Assembly (NCBI GenBank): GCA_039714835.1
Contig: JBDLIN010000011.1
Coordinates: 1 to 34,140, forward strand
From: SZUA-22 sp039714835
GTDB lineage: Bacteria > Bacteroidota > Ignavibacteria > Ignavibacteriales > Melioribacteraceae
DNA length: 34,140 bases
Direction: 5' to 3'
Both the position numbers and the translations under genes were made by a program. The number at the start of each line of letters is the position of its first letter. The stretch's first letter is position 1. The notes beneath the pieces were generated by a model, which was given only the letters and a program-made list of their open reading frames with translations, was not told the DNA's origin and did no database searches. Positions 22,804 to 31,643 of this stretch are shown piece by piece.

Positions 22804-24114
22804 ATGAGAGATGAAACAAGAATATCTCTTTCTGAAGCCGAGATAGAGAATGATTTACTTAAAAATATCCATTGGTCTTCGAAATCAAAAATATGGATTA
22901 GTTTCCTTTTTGTTGCACTTGCTGTTTGTCTTTATTTTTATGCTACTCAGTTGATTTATGGATTAGGCGTTACAGGTCTTCACGATTATGCATCGTGGGG
23001 TATTTACATTTCCAACTTTGTCTTTTTTGTAGCTGTCAGTTTGGTGGGAATGTTAATAAGCTCAGTGTTAGGCTTATCCGGAGCAAAGTGGATTAAACCA
23101 ATTTCCCGAATTGCAGAAATTGTAGCTGTTTCCTTTGCTATGGTTGCCGGACTAGTTATTATTACAGATATGGGTCGTCCAGATAGATTCTTGTCAGTAT
23201 TTATTCATGGCAGAGTTCAATCTCCAATAGTATGGGATGTTGCAGTTGTTACAACATATGTTTTTGTTAGTCTTTTGCTCCTTTATGTTCCGCTAATTCC
23301 TGACTTCGATTTGTGCAGCAAAAAACTAACCGGATTACCAAAAATTCAAGCAAATATTTACAAAGTCCTTTCCTTAGGGTGGGCTGGTACACCGGAACAA
23401 TTTGTCAGAATAAAAAAACTAACACGCATAATAATGGTTATTATAATTCCGGTAGCTTTAGCGATACACACAGTAACCTCTTGGCTCTTTGCCTTAACAC
23501 TGCGTCCGGGTTGGGATTCATCAATATTTGGTCCCTATTTTGTAGCGGGTGCATTTGTTGCCGGAACTGCAGCTTTAATTATACTTGTCTATTTTTATAG
23601 AAGACATTACAAATTAGAAAACTATATCACTAATGCACACTTCAACTATTTAGGGAAAATTCTTGTTCTGGTAACATTGGTTTATCTTTACTTTAACTTA
23701 AATGAGGTCCTTGTTCCTGGTTTCAAACCAGGTACTGCAGCGGGTACGCATATTAAAGAGTTACTAATAGGGCACGAAGCCACACTCTATTGGCTAGTGC
23801 AAATAGTAGGATTGACAATCCCATTTTTATTGCTCCTTATTCCAATGTTCAGAAAACCTTTACCAATAACAGTACTTTCGATGATTATTTTTATTGGAGC
23901 TTGGTTTAAAAGATATTTAATAGTGGTTCCATCTCAATTGGAGCCTTATTTACCAATTCAAAATGTACCAGAAAGTTGGAATCACTATTCACCAACTACT
24001 CCCGAAATTGCTATTACAATTGGTTCATTTTTAATTGTTTTGATTATAATAAGTCTGTTATCTAAAATTATTCCCCTAATCCCTATTTGGGAAATGAAGG
24101 AGGAAATGAAATGA
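22804..24114 (+). CDS. NrfD/PsrC-family membrane quinol oxidoreductase
   Basis: The 436-residue protein has about ten hydrophobic helices (roughly 30-52, 65-91, 100-123, 139-164, 207-232, 243-266, 284-306, 329-352, 357-380, 404-429). It carries NrfD-family features: GLHDYASWGIYI, ITDMGRPDRF and HTVTSWLFALTLRPGW. The ten-helix size is that of the larger NrfD group (as in HmcC, DsrP or ActC) rather than the eight-helix PsrC/NrfD form. It should oxidise menaquinol and pass electrons to the FeS subunit. Its stop codon overlaps the start of the cytochrome gene (ATGA). Confidence 0.9.
   Translation: MRDETRISLSEAEIENDLLKNIHWSSKSKIWISFLFVALAVCLYFYATQLIYGLGVTGLHDYASWGIYISNFVFFVAVSLVGMLISSVLGLSGAKWIKPISRIAEIVAVSFAMVAGLVIITDMGRPDRFLSVFIHGRVQSPIVWDVAVVTTYVFVSLLLLYVPLIPDFDLCSKKLTGLPKIQANIYKVLSLGWAGTPEQFVRIKKLTRIIMVIIIPVALAIHTVTSWLFALTLRPGWDSSIFGPYFVAGAFVAGTAALIILVYFYRRHYKLENYITNAHFNYLGKILVLVTLVYLYFNLNEVLVPGFKPGTAAGTHIKELLIGHEATLYWLVQIVGLTIPFLLLLIPMFRKPLPITVLSMIIFIGAWFKRYLIVVPSQLEPYLPIQNVPESWNHYSPTTPEIAITIGSFLIVLIIISLLSKIIPLIPIWEMKEEMK
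24097..24103 (+). promoter_or_regulatory. Strong ribosome-binding site fixing the cytochrome c start
   Basis: AAGGAGG lies seven bases before the ATG at 24111 and inside the end of the NrfD-like gene. It decides the start at 24111 over the in-frame ATG at 24087, which would add eight polar residues before the signal peptide. Confidence 0.75.
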
Positions 24115-24983
24115 AAACAAAATTAATAATAAATTTAATTATTCCTCTTTCCCTTTTAATACCTGGTTCAGTTTTTACGCAAGTATTATGGGAAGTACCA
24201 CAAGCAGAAAATGATAGAATAAGTTTTCAAATGTTTAATGAAGATATGGCAAATGAAGGACGTTTGCTATATGAATCGTCTTGCGCCTCTTGCCACGGAG
24301 CTCCAACCGAAGCTGACTTTGCCCTAATGGTTCCTTCACCTGGTGATCCAGCGGAGGAGAAGTTCCAAGACCAAACCGATGGTTCTTTGTTCCACAAAAT
24401 AAAAATTGGAAGAGACCAAATGCCCAAGTTTGAAGATGTTTTTTCTGAAGATGAAATTTGGAATATAGTAGCATTCTTCCGTAGCTTTAATCAAAACTAC
24501 ATACAAACAATACCTAACCTAGAAGGGATCACAATTCCAACATTTGAAACTAAATTAACTTACGATGAAAATGTGGATAAATTGGTAGTTAAAGTTAAAA
24601 CGGATGGAGTAATGGAGGAGGGTGTTGACGTATCTGCATTTATTAAAACTATGTTTGGTAAATATCCATTAGGTAAAGAGAAAACCAACTATGTAGGTAT
24701 AGCTTACTTTGATGTAGATTCTAAAATACCCGGTGATGCAGAGGGTAATTTAACAGCAATTGTAAAAGTAAAAAAAGGTTACGGATTTGATAAAGTGACA
24801 GAACAACTAAAGATGGGTAAACCTTTTACTCCTGTTAGTGCAATAGCCGGAAGACATTTATGGAGTACAGACGAAAATACTCCACTATGGCTGGAGATGA
24901 TCTTTCACGCAACAATTCTATTTATTTGGGGAGCAATGTTTTTAGTTATTTATCAATTATTTAAAATGAAGAAAGAAGCATAA
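24111..24983 (+). CDS. Membrane-anchored monohaem cytochrome c with an extra C-terminal domain
   Basis: The 290-residue protein has a signal peptide (about 1-24) and a class-I cytochrome c domain with C58-A-S-C61-H62 and a likely distal ligand M104 in DQMPKF. A beta-rich region of about 130 residues with no recognised family follows, then a C-terminal membrane helix (about 259-285). It overlaps the NrfD-like gene by four bases and precedes napA by 42 bases. Most likely it accepts electrons from the FeS/NrfD module and hands them to NapB. The NrfD, FeS and haem-c set recalls part of alternative complex III. Confidence 0.85.
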   Translation: MKTKLIINLIIPLSLLIPGSVFTQVLWEVPQAENDRISFQMFNEDMANEGRLLYESSCASCHGAPTEADFALMVPSPGDPAEEKFQDQTDGSLFHKIKIGRDQMPKFEDVFSEDEIWNIVAFFRSFNQNYIQTIPNLEGITIPTFETKLTYDENVDKLVVKVKTDGVMEEGVDVSAFIKTMFGKYPLGKEKTNYVGIAYFDVDSKIPGDAEGNLTAIVKVKKGYGFDKVTEQLKMGKPFTPVSAIAGRHLWSTDENTPLWLEMIFHATILFIWGAMFLVIYQLFKMKKEA

Positions 24984-25025
24984 TATATATATAATAATAT
25001 TTTAAGAATCTTTTTGAGAAAAGCT

Positions 25026-27818
25026 ATGAATCAAACAAGACGTGAATTTATTAAAAACTCAGCAGTTGTTGCGGCAGCCACCTCTGTTGGAATTAGTGCA
25101 TTACCTAACACCATAAAAGCTTTTGCTAAGGAAGGGGAGAGTGGTTGGAAATGGGATAAATCTGTTTGTCGCTTTTGCGGAACCGGTTGCGGTATTATGA
25201 TTGCAACAAAAAACGATCGAATTGTTGCCGTAAAAGGGGATCCCTTAGCCCCTGTAAACAGAGGACTTAACTGCATTAAGGGATATTTTAACGCAAAGAT
25301 TATGTATGGCGAAGATAGACTTAAAAAGCCTTTACTACGTGTGGATGCAAGTGGTAAATTCAGCAAAAAGGGAAAATTTAAACCAGTTAGCTGGAAGCGA
25401 GCTTTTGACGAAATGGAAAAACAGATGAAAAGTGCGTTAAAAGAATTGGGTCCAACCGGTATAGCTGTTTTCAGTTCGGGGCAATACACGATTATGGAGG
25501 GATACACTGCTGTAAAATTGATGAAAGCTGGTTTACGTTCCAATAATATTGATCCAAATGCACGTCACTGTATGGCATCAGCAGTTGTTGGATTTATTCA
25601 GACTTTTGGAATTGATGAGCCATCTGGGACATACGATGATATTGAGCTTACCGATACTATTATTACTTGGGGTGCAAATATGTCAGAGATGCATCCAATA
25701 CTATGGAGCCGAGCTACAGAGCGTAAGTTATCTGATCCTGAAAAAGTTCGTGTTGTTAATCTTTCAACATACACAAACCGTACATCCGATTTAGCAGATA
25801 TTGAAATTATATTTAAACCAAATACCGACTTAGCAATATGGAATTACATCGCTCACGAAATTGTCTACAATCACACCGAGGCAATTGATTGGGACTTTGT
25901 AAAAAAACATACAGTATTTGCAACCGGTCCGGTAGATATTGGTTACGGAATGAGAAAACCGGATCATCCCAAGTTTACCGATTTGGAAAGAGAAACTGTT
26001 CGTTTCGAAAAAGAGAAAAAGCTTTCTAAAGTAGAAGGTGAAACCCTCTCCTACCTTGGTTATAAAGAGGGATATAATCTAAAGATGAACAACACCAAAA
26101 AACCTGTTAAACATTGGGCAATTTCGTACCAAGAATTTAAGAAAGGATTAAAACCATATAATTTAGATTTTGTTGCAAATCTTGCTAAAGGAGACCCGGA
26201 TGAATCATTAGAATCATTCAAAAAGAAATTGAAAGCATTAGCACAACTATATATCGAAAAAGGGAGAACAGTTGCTTCTTTTTGGACGATGGGTATGAAC
26301 CAACACACTCGTGGGTCGTGGGTTAATGAGCAATCTTATATGGTGCATTTCTTACTTGGCAAACAAGCACAACCAGGCAATGGTGCATTTAGCTTAACCG
26401 GACAGCCATCTGCTTGTGGAACAGCACGTGAGGTTGGAACCTTTGCGCATCGTTTACCAGCTGATTTAGTTGTTGCCAATCCTAAGCATAGAAAGTTTTC
26501 TGAAGAAATATGGAAAATTCCAGATAGGACATTGAACCCAAAAGTAGGGTCCCATGTAATGAAAATACACAGAGATATTGAAGATGGTAAAGTGAAATTT
26601 GCTTGGATAAATGTTTGTAATCCTTATCAGAATAGTGCTAATGCAAACCACTGGCTTAAAGCTGCACGAGAAATGGATAATTTTATTGTTTGTAGCGAAG
26701 GGTATCCCGGTATTTCTGCAAAGGTTTCTGATTTAATTTTACCTACTGCTATGATTTACGAAAAATGGGGAGCATTCGGAAATGCAGAACGACGTACACA
26801 ACATTGGATTCAACAAGTAACTCCTGTCGGAGATGCTATGAGTGATACATGGCAATGGGTTGAACTCTCCAAACGATTTACGTTAAAAGAAGTCTGGGGT
26901 GCAAAGAAAATACCTGGTATTAAAGATGGTTTACCGGATGTTATGGAGGGAGCAAGAGCAATGGGATATTCCGAAGATACAACATTATACGAAGTTCTCT
27001 TTGCAAATGATGAAGCTAAAGGATATGCTTGGCCGGATCCAATTGGAAAAGACAGATTAAATTCTGAAGCTGAGGGGGATAAACGTAATGTTAAAGGCTC
27101 TGATGGAAAAACTTTTGATGGCTATGGTTTCTTTTTGCAAAAATATTTGTGGGAAGAATATAGAAAATTTGGACTCGGGCATGCTCATGATTTAGCACCA
27201 TTCGATGAATATCAAAAAGTACGTGGTTTAAAATGGCCGGTGGTTAATGGAAAAGAAACATTGTGGCGTTTCAATTCCAAGTATGATGTTTATGCTAAAA
27301 AAGCTGGCACCGGAGATTTTGCATTTTATGGGAAGGCATTGAAAGAAATTCCACAAGGAACTTTAAAAGGACCGGATGCTACTCGTGGTAAATTGAAACT
27401 ACCTAACAAAGCTAAAATATTTTTCCGTCCTTATATGGATCCACCAGAAATGCCAGATAAAAACTATCCATTATGGCTGTGTACCGGAAGAGTATTAGAA
27501 CATTGGCATAGTGGAACAATGACTATGCGTGTGCCTGAGCTATACCGTGCAGTGCCAGAGGCTTTATGCTATATGCATCCCGATGATGCAAAGAGGAAAG
27601 AGTTAACTGATGGGGATTCTGTATGGATTGAATCTCGTAGAGGAAAAGTAAAAGCTCACTTAGAAACACGTGGCAGAAACAGAGTTCCGCGTGGATTAGT
27701 TTATGTGCCTTGGTTTGATGAGAAAGTGTTTATTAATAAAGTATGTTTAGATGCTACTTGTCCAATGAGTAAAGAGACTGATTTCAAAAAATGTGCAGTT
27801 AAAGTCTTTAAAGCTTAA
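25026..27818 (+). CDS. napA: Periplasmic nitrate reductase, catalytic subunit NapA
   Basis: I use the ATG at 25026; a TTG 12 bases upstream is in frame. The 930-residue protein begins with a Tat signal (QTRREFIKNSAVV). The [4Fe-4S] ligands C48, C51, C55 and C83 follow (VCRFCGTGCG; LNCIKGYF), and then the molybdenum ligand C182 in DPNARHCMASAVVGF, a NapA signature. Further NapA blocks include HPILWSR, WTMGMNQHTRG, FSLTGQPSACGTAREVG, GRVLEHWHSGTM and TLDATCPMSKETDFKKCA-like ends. It reduces nitrate to nitrite at a Mo-bis-MGD centre. It is about 100 residues longer than E. coli NapA because of several inserts. Confidence 0.97.
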   Translation: MNQTRREFIKNSAVVAAATSVGISALPNTIKAFAKEGESGWKWDKSVCRFCGTGCGIMIATKNDRIVAVKGDPLAPVNRGLNCIKGYFNAKIMYGEDRLKKPLLRVDASGKFSKKGKFKPVSWKRAFDEMEKQMKSALKELGPTGIAVFSSGQYTIMEGYTAVKLMKAGLRSNNIDPNARHCMASAVVGFIQTFGIDEPSGTYDDIELTDTIITWGANMSEMHPILWSRATERKLSDPEKVRVVNLSTYTNRTSDLADIEIIFKPNTDLAIWNYIAHEIVYNHTEAIDWDFVKKHTVFATGPVDIGYGMRKPDHPKFTDLERETVRFEKEKKLSKVEGETLSYLGYKEGYNLKMNNTKKPVKHWAISYQEFKKGLKPYNLDFVANLAKGDPDESLESFKKKLKALAQLYIEKGRTVASFWTMGMNQHTRGSWVNEQSYMVHFLLGKQAQPGNGAFSLTGQPSACGTAREVGTFAHRLPADLVVANPKHRKFSEEIWKIPDRTLNPKVGSHVMKIHRDIEDGKVKFAWINVCNPYQNSANANHWLKAAREMDNFIVCSEGYPGISAKVSDLILPTAMIYEKWGAFGNAERRTQHWIQQVTPVGDAMSDTWQWVELSKRFTLKEVWGAKKIPGIKDGLPDVMEGARAMGYSEDTTLYEVLFANDEAKGYAWPDPIGKDRLNSEAEGDKRNVKGSDGKTFDGYGFFLQKYLWEEYRKFGLGHAHDLAPFDEYQKVRGLKWPVVNGKETLWRFNSKYDVYAKKAGTGDFAFYGKALKEIPQGTLKGPDATRGKLKLPNKAKIFFRPYMDPPEMPDKNYPLWLCTGRVLEHWHSGTMTMRVPELYRAVPEALCYMHPDDAKRKELTDGDSVWIESRRGKVKAHLETRGRNRVPRGLVYVPWFDEKVFINKVCLDATCPMSKETDFKKCAVKVFKA

Positions 27819-27836
27819 CTAAAGGATTACTTAATA

Positions 27837-28613
27837 ATGACAAGCAGAAGGAAAGCAATAGAGGACCTATTTAAAACCGGAACACTTATGGGGCTTGGCG
27901 GTGTGTTGTGGGGAACTGGTGCTAATGAAGCTGCCGATACAGAACTTACCTTACGTCCTCCGGGTGCATCCGAAATAGATAAAGAGTTTGTTCAAGAATG
28001 TACAAAGTGTGGTGTGTGTGTTGAGGTTTGTCCTTATGACACATTGGAGATGGCAACCCCTGGAGATGGTAAAGCAGTTGGTACTCCATATTTTAAACCA
28101 CGCAATATTCCTTGTTATATGTGTACTGATATTCCTTGCACAGAAAAGTGCCCCACAGGTGCATTGGATATGAAGCGTTTAACAAAGGAAAGTGAACCGG
28201 TTTCAATAAATAATTCTCAAATGGGTTTGGCCGTTATTCACAAAGAGACATGCCTTGCTTTTTGGGGAATTCAATGTGATGTATGCTACCGTGCTTGTCC
28301 GCTAATTGATAAAGCTCTTACGGTTGAACGTAAAATTAATGAACGTACACAAAAACACGCTTATCTATTACCGGTTGTTCATAGTGAATTCTGTACTGGT
28401 TGCGGAATTTGTGAACATGTTTGTATTGTTGAGAAAGCCGCAATATTCATCCTTCCAAGAAACATCGCAACTGGAAAAGTAAGTGAACACTATATAAAGG
28501 GCTGGGATAAAAAGGACGAAAAAAGGATTGAAGAAAAAGGATTTGAAAAAGATGACAAGAAAGATATGGAATCTGGTTTGGATTATTTAAATACAGATGA
28601 GGATTTGTATTAA
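27837..28613 (+). CDS. napG: Ferredoxin-type protein NapG
   Basis: The 258-residue protein starts with a Tat-type signal (SRRKAIEDLFKTG, then a hydrophobic stretch). It holds four complete four-cysteine sets: C55/58/61/65, C93/96/101/105, C139/147/150/154 and C186/189/192/196. This is the NapG layout, including the wide third set (CLAFWGIQCDVCYRACP). It works with NapH as a quinol-oxidising electron path to NapA in the periplasm. It follows napA after 18 bases. All 16 cysteines are kept, unlike the FeS protein at the head of the operon. The C-terminus has a charged tail. Confidence 0.94.
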   Translation: MTSRRKAIEDLFKTGTLMGLGGVLWGTGANEAADTELTLRPPGASEIDKEFVQECTKCGVCVEVCPYDTLEMATPGDGKAVGTPYFKPRNIPCYMCTDIPCTEKCPTGALDMKRLTKESEPVSINNSQMGLAVIHKETCLAFWGIQCDVCYRACPLIDKALTVERKINERTQKHAYLLPVVHSEFCTGCGICEHVCIVEKAAIFILPRNIATGKVSEHYIKGWDKKDEKRIEEKGFEKDDKKDMESGLDYLNTDEDLY

Positions 28614-28617
28614 ATAA

Positions 28618-29430
28618 ATGTCTATCAATTTGAAAAATAGTAAATACTTAATTTTACGTAGAGTTGTTCAAACCTCTATTCTTCTACTCTTTTTTGGAAG
28701 TAATTATTTTGGATGGAAAATACTTATTGGTAACTATAGTTCAGCATTATTTTTGGATAGCTTACCATTAAGCGACCCATATACAACGTTACAGATACTT
28801 GCAAGCGGTTTTGTTGGTGCTTCCGATTTACTGATTGGTGCGGCAATTGTTCTTTTATTTTATGCAATTATTGGTGGAAGAGTTTTTTGCAGTTGGGTGT
28901 GTCCAGTTAATTTACTTTCCGATTTTGCTATTATGATGCGAGAAAAATGGAAGCTGAGAAACAAGCCAATAATGTTTCTAAATAGGAATGTAAGATATTA
29001 CATTTTAGGCTTAAGCTTTATTTTATCTACAATTATTGGAGTTGCAGCTTTTGAGATGATAAGTCCAATTTCAATATTTCACCGAGCAATCATTTTTGGT
29101 ATAGGTGGGAGTTGGGCGGTAATATTAGCTCTTTTTCTTTTTGAATTAACAATTGTTAAAAATGGATGGTGCGGATACATTTGCCCACTCGGAGCATTTT
29201 ATTCAGTTATTGGCAAATATGGATTACTGAAAATTTATCATCAAAAAGAAAAATGCACACTTTGTAACGAGTGCTTCAGAGTTTGCCCCGAGGTTCAAGT
29301 ACTTTCCATCGTTGGCAAAAGGGATGGAGATATAAAAAGTAGCGAATGTACCAACTGTGCAAGATGTATTGATGTTTGTGAAGATGACGCTTTAAATTTT
29401 TCAATAAATTATGTTAAAAAGAAATTATAA
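28618..29430 (+). CDS. napH: Quinol dehydrogenase membrane component NapH
   Basis: The 270-residue protein has about four membrane helices. Two C-x3-C-P motifs at helix ends (C91-SWV-C95-P and C185-GYI-C189-P) are diagnostic of NapH. Two C-terminal ferredoxin clusters follow (C213/216/219/223 and C244/247/250/254) on the cytoplasmic side. With NapG it draws electrons from menaquinol. It begins four bases after the napG stop, which implies coupled translation. Confidence 0.95.
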   Translation: MSINLKNSKYLILRRVVQTSILLLFFGSNYFGWKILIGNYSSALFLDSLPLSDPYTTLQILASGFVGASDLLIGAAIVLLFYAIIGGRVFCSWVCPVNLLSDFAIMMREKWKLRNKPIMFLNRNVRYYILGLSFILSTIIGVAAFEMISPISIFHRAIIFGIGGSWAVILALFLFELTIVKNGWCGYICPLGAFYSVIGKYGLLKIYHQKEKCTLCNECFRVCPEVQVLSIVGKRDGDIKSSECTNCARCIDVCEDDALNFSINYVKKKL

Positions 29431-29447
29431 ACAAAAGATAAAATATT

Positions 29448-30017
29448 ATGGAAAAGAAAATATTAATACTCGTAATTATGTTTACCTTTATCACTTGCAG
29501 CGATAAAAAACCTGATGAAGGAATTGAAGATGATAAATTAGGATTTATTGATGCCGATGTAACATCCGAAGATACAGACTTCAAAATTAGAGCCGAATAT
29601 TTAACTGAGCGTCCGGGGGAAAGCGAAAAGATTCTTCGTTCATTCGAAAATGCACCACCGCTAGTTCCGCATACAACTTCTGGATTTTTCCCAATTACAA
29701 TTAAAAGAAACATCTGCCTCTCGTGCCATATGCCAGATAAAGCGGAGGAGGTAAATGCTGTACCACTACCTAAAACTCATATGTCAAATATAAGACCTCA
29801 GTTAGTTTTAGTTAATGGAGTTTATCAAAATCCGGATGATATTGTGGTTGTAAATAAATTGGAGGATTTGAACAACGCATATTTTAATTGTTCACAATGC
29901 CATACACCACAAACAAAAGTTAAGGTGGATATCACAAACCTATTTACTCCAGAATTCAGAGAGAAGTTCGGAATATCAAGTTCCGACTTAATTGATAAAA
30001 TTGATGAAGGAGTGTAA
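29448..30017 (+). CDS. napB: Dihaem cytochrome c subunit NapB, predicted lipoprotein
   Basis: The 189-residue protein carries two haem-c sites, C90-LS-C93-H94 and C148-SQ-C151-H152. The conserved axial histidines are H75 (PPLVPHTTSGF) and H111 (PLPKTHMSN), as in NapB of E. coli and Wolinella. It delivers electrons to NapA. The N-terminus MEKKILILVIMFTFITC ends with a lipobox at C17 instead of a normal signal-peptidase I site, so the protein is probably anchored to a membrane. Usual NapB is soluble. It lies 17 bases after napH. Confidence 0.95.
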   Translation: MEKKILILVIMFTFITCSDKKPDEGIEDDKLGFIDADVTSEDTDFKIRAEYLTERPGESEKILRSFENAPPLVPHTTSGFFPITIKRNICLSCHMPDKAEEVNAVPLPKTHMSNIRPQLVLVNGVYQNPDDIVVVNKLEDLNNAYFNCSQCHTPQTKVKVDITNLFTPEFREKFGISSSDLIDKIDEGV

Positions 30018-30069
30018 CTTATAATAATTACTAATAAATAAATTTGCAAACTAAGGTTTAGTTATAATT

Positions 30070-30417
30070 ATGAACATATCCAGTATTGTAGTTAAAGTAC
30101 TACCCGAGAATAGTGATGAAGTAATTAAATATTTTAAAGAATCTGATTTTTGTGAATTTCATATTTATGAAAAAGGAAAAATTGTAGTAGTAATAGAGGG
30201 TGAAGATGTAAGTGAAGAACTTGAAAAACTTCGTTTAATTGAACAAACACCAAATGTAATTTCAGCTTCTCTTGTTTATTCTTTTTGCGAAGATGAACTT
30301 GAAATAGAAAGAGAGAAATTAAAAGTTTCAGCCGATTTTCCTGATTGGCTTAATGATGAAAACATTAAAGCAAAAGATATAAAGTATAACGGAAATTTGA
30401 AGAGTAGAGGGTTGTAA
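30070..30417 (+). CDS. napD: NapA maturation chaperone NapD
   Basis: The 115-residue protein has the NapD pattern: ISSIVVKVLPEN at the N-terminus, FCEFHIYEKGKIVVVIEGED, then the helix and NVISASLVYSFCEDE. NapD binds the Tat signal of NapA and holds back export until the cofactor is inserted. At 115 residues it is longer than E. coli NapD (about 87) because of a charged C-terminal tail. It is the last gene of the operon, 52 bases after napB. Confidence 0.93.
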   Translation: MNISSIVVKVLPENSDEVIKYFKESDFCEFHIYEKGKIVVVIEGEDVSEELEKLRLIEQTPNVISASLVYSFCEDELEIEREKLKVSADFPDWLNDENIKAKDIKYNGNLKSRGL

Positions 30418-30430
30418 ATTAATAAAAGAG

Positions 30431-30467
30431 ATAGATTTTCCCCACTCAGTTTCCTCTGCAAATCTAT
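30431..30467 (+). terminator. Stem-loop after napD
   Basis: ATAGATTT (30431-30438) and AAATCTAT (30460-30467) form an 8-bp perfect stem around 21 bases, starting 14 bases after the napD stop. The tail TATAGTAG lacks a T-run, so it is an AT-rich end-of-operon structure rather than a strong intrinsic terminator. Confidence 0.4.
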
Positions 30468-30650
30468 TATAGTAGTCGCTCCCAGAACTGTATGTACAGA
30501 ACTAAGTTTTACAAAGAATTTGACTTTGAATAATTAAGGTTGAAACAGAAAGGGCGTAATTTATCTAATAATTTTTTATGTTACACAATCCGATATTATT
30601 ATCTATTTGTTTTAATACAGAAATAACATTTGAGGAAGCTCTAGATATAT

Positions 30651-31631
30651 ATGGTGAAACAATATCAAAAAATATTATTAGTATGCTTGGTCATTCTGAT
30701 TACTTCATGTGACGCCCCTAGAGAAAATCCGGTTGATCCAAATAATCCTGATAATAATTTTTCGAGCATCAATGGAGTTGTTAAGACAAAGGGTTATCCG
30801 TTTAATCCAATTGGAAATGTTGATGTTTTTTGGGAAAATGATAATATTATTGTAAAGACAACTCAAAATGGAAAGTACGGTATTCCACGGGTAACTCGAA
30901 ACAACGGCTGGCTGAAATTTCATTGTGAGAGTTATATTGATGATTCCACTTATATTGATTGGGGAAATAGTGATATCATATCAAATGAAATATTTCTTAA
31001 TTCTAAACCGATTTTAGACAGTTTAGAATTTTTCAGTGTTGTGAAAAATAGTTGGAATTCTGCTACTAAAGAGCACTATCTAAAAATAAGGGTAAGAATC
31101 TCAGATTTCGAAGGAGTTAACGATATAGTTAATGTTTATGTTGAAAATATAGAACTATATTCACTCAAAAAACTCTCATATGATTATACAAACAATTTCT
31201 ATGAAGGTAAATTATGGCAAAGTGATTTAGGAGGAAACTCATTGGATGGAATTATAGGTAAAGATTTTAGAATACTTGTAAATGATTTAGATAGTAGTAC
31301 TTTTATTATTGGTAATACGAGCATCAAAAGAGTTATTAATGAAGAAATTGAACTGATTTCACCCATTAGTAATGAAGAAGTTAATATTCCATTTAAGCTA
31401 AATTGGAAAAGATTCACTCCTGGTTTTAATTTCACTTATCGGGTTGAAATATATACTAATGAAACCGTGCAAAACTTAGTTTATTCAAGAGGAAATATAG
31501 AACAAGATTCAATTTCTTATACAGTAAATTCACAAATAGACGCTGGTAGTTACTATTGGATTATCTGGGCAATTGATGAATTCAATAACCAAGGTAGTTC
31601 TAAACAAGGTTCATTTATTATTAACAATTAA
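30651..31631 (+). CDS. Lipoprotein with carboxypeptidase-regulatory-like and FN3-like parts
   Basis: The 326-residue protein has lipobox ILITSC (C20), then a small beta domain (about 38-85: INGVVKTKGYPFNPIGNVDVFW) of the regulatory/CnaB-like type, a middle part with no match, and a C-terminal FN3-like strand set (FTYRVEIYTNETVQNLVYSR to YYWIIWAIDEFNNQG). It is expected at the cell surface or in the periplasm. GAGGAAG 14 bases upstream of the ATG is a loose ribosome site. The next gene, a sigma-54 activator, begins 12 bases later, so the two form one operon. Function unknown. Confidence 0.65.
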   Translation: MVKQYQKILLVCLVILITSCDAPRENPVDPNNPDNNFSSINGVVKTKGYPFNPIGNVDVFWENDNIIVKTTQNGKYGIPRVTRNNGWLKFHCESYIDDSTYIDWGNSDIISNEIFLNSKPILDSLEFFSVVKNSWNSATKEHYLKIRVRISDFEGVNDIVNVYVENIELYSLKKLSYDYTNNFYEGKLWQSDLGGNSLDGIIGKDFRILVNDLDSSTFIIGNTSIKRVINEEIELISPISNEEVNIPFKLNWKRFTPGFNFTYRVEIYTNETVQNLVYSRGNIEQDSISYTVNSQIDAGSYYWIIWAIDEFNNQGSSKQGSFIINN

Positions 31632-31643
31632 TATTTAACAGGA

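Noticed and set aside
30579..30713. A 44-codon frame before and overlapping the lipoprotein gene
   Set aside because: It overlaps the signal peptide region of a well-supported lipoprotein, lacks a ribosome site and resembles nothing known.
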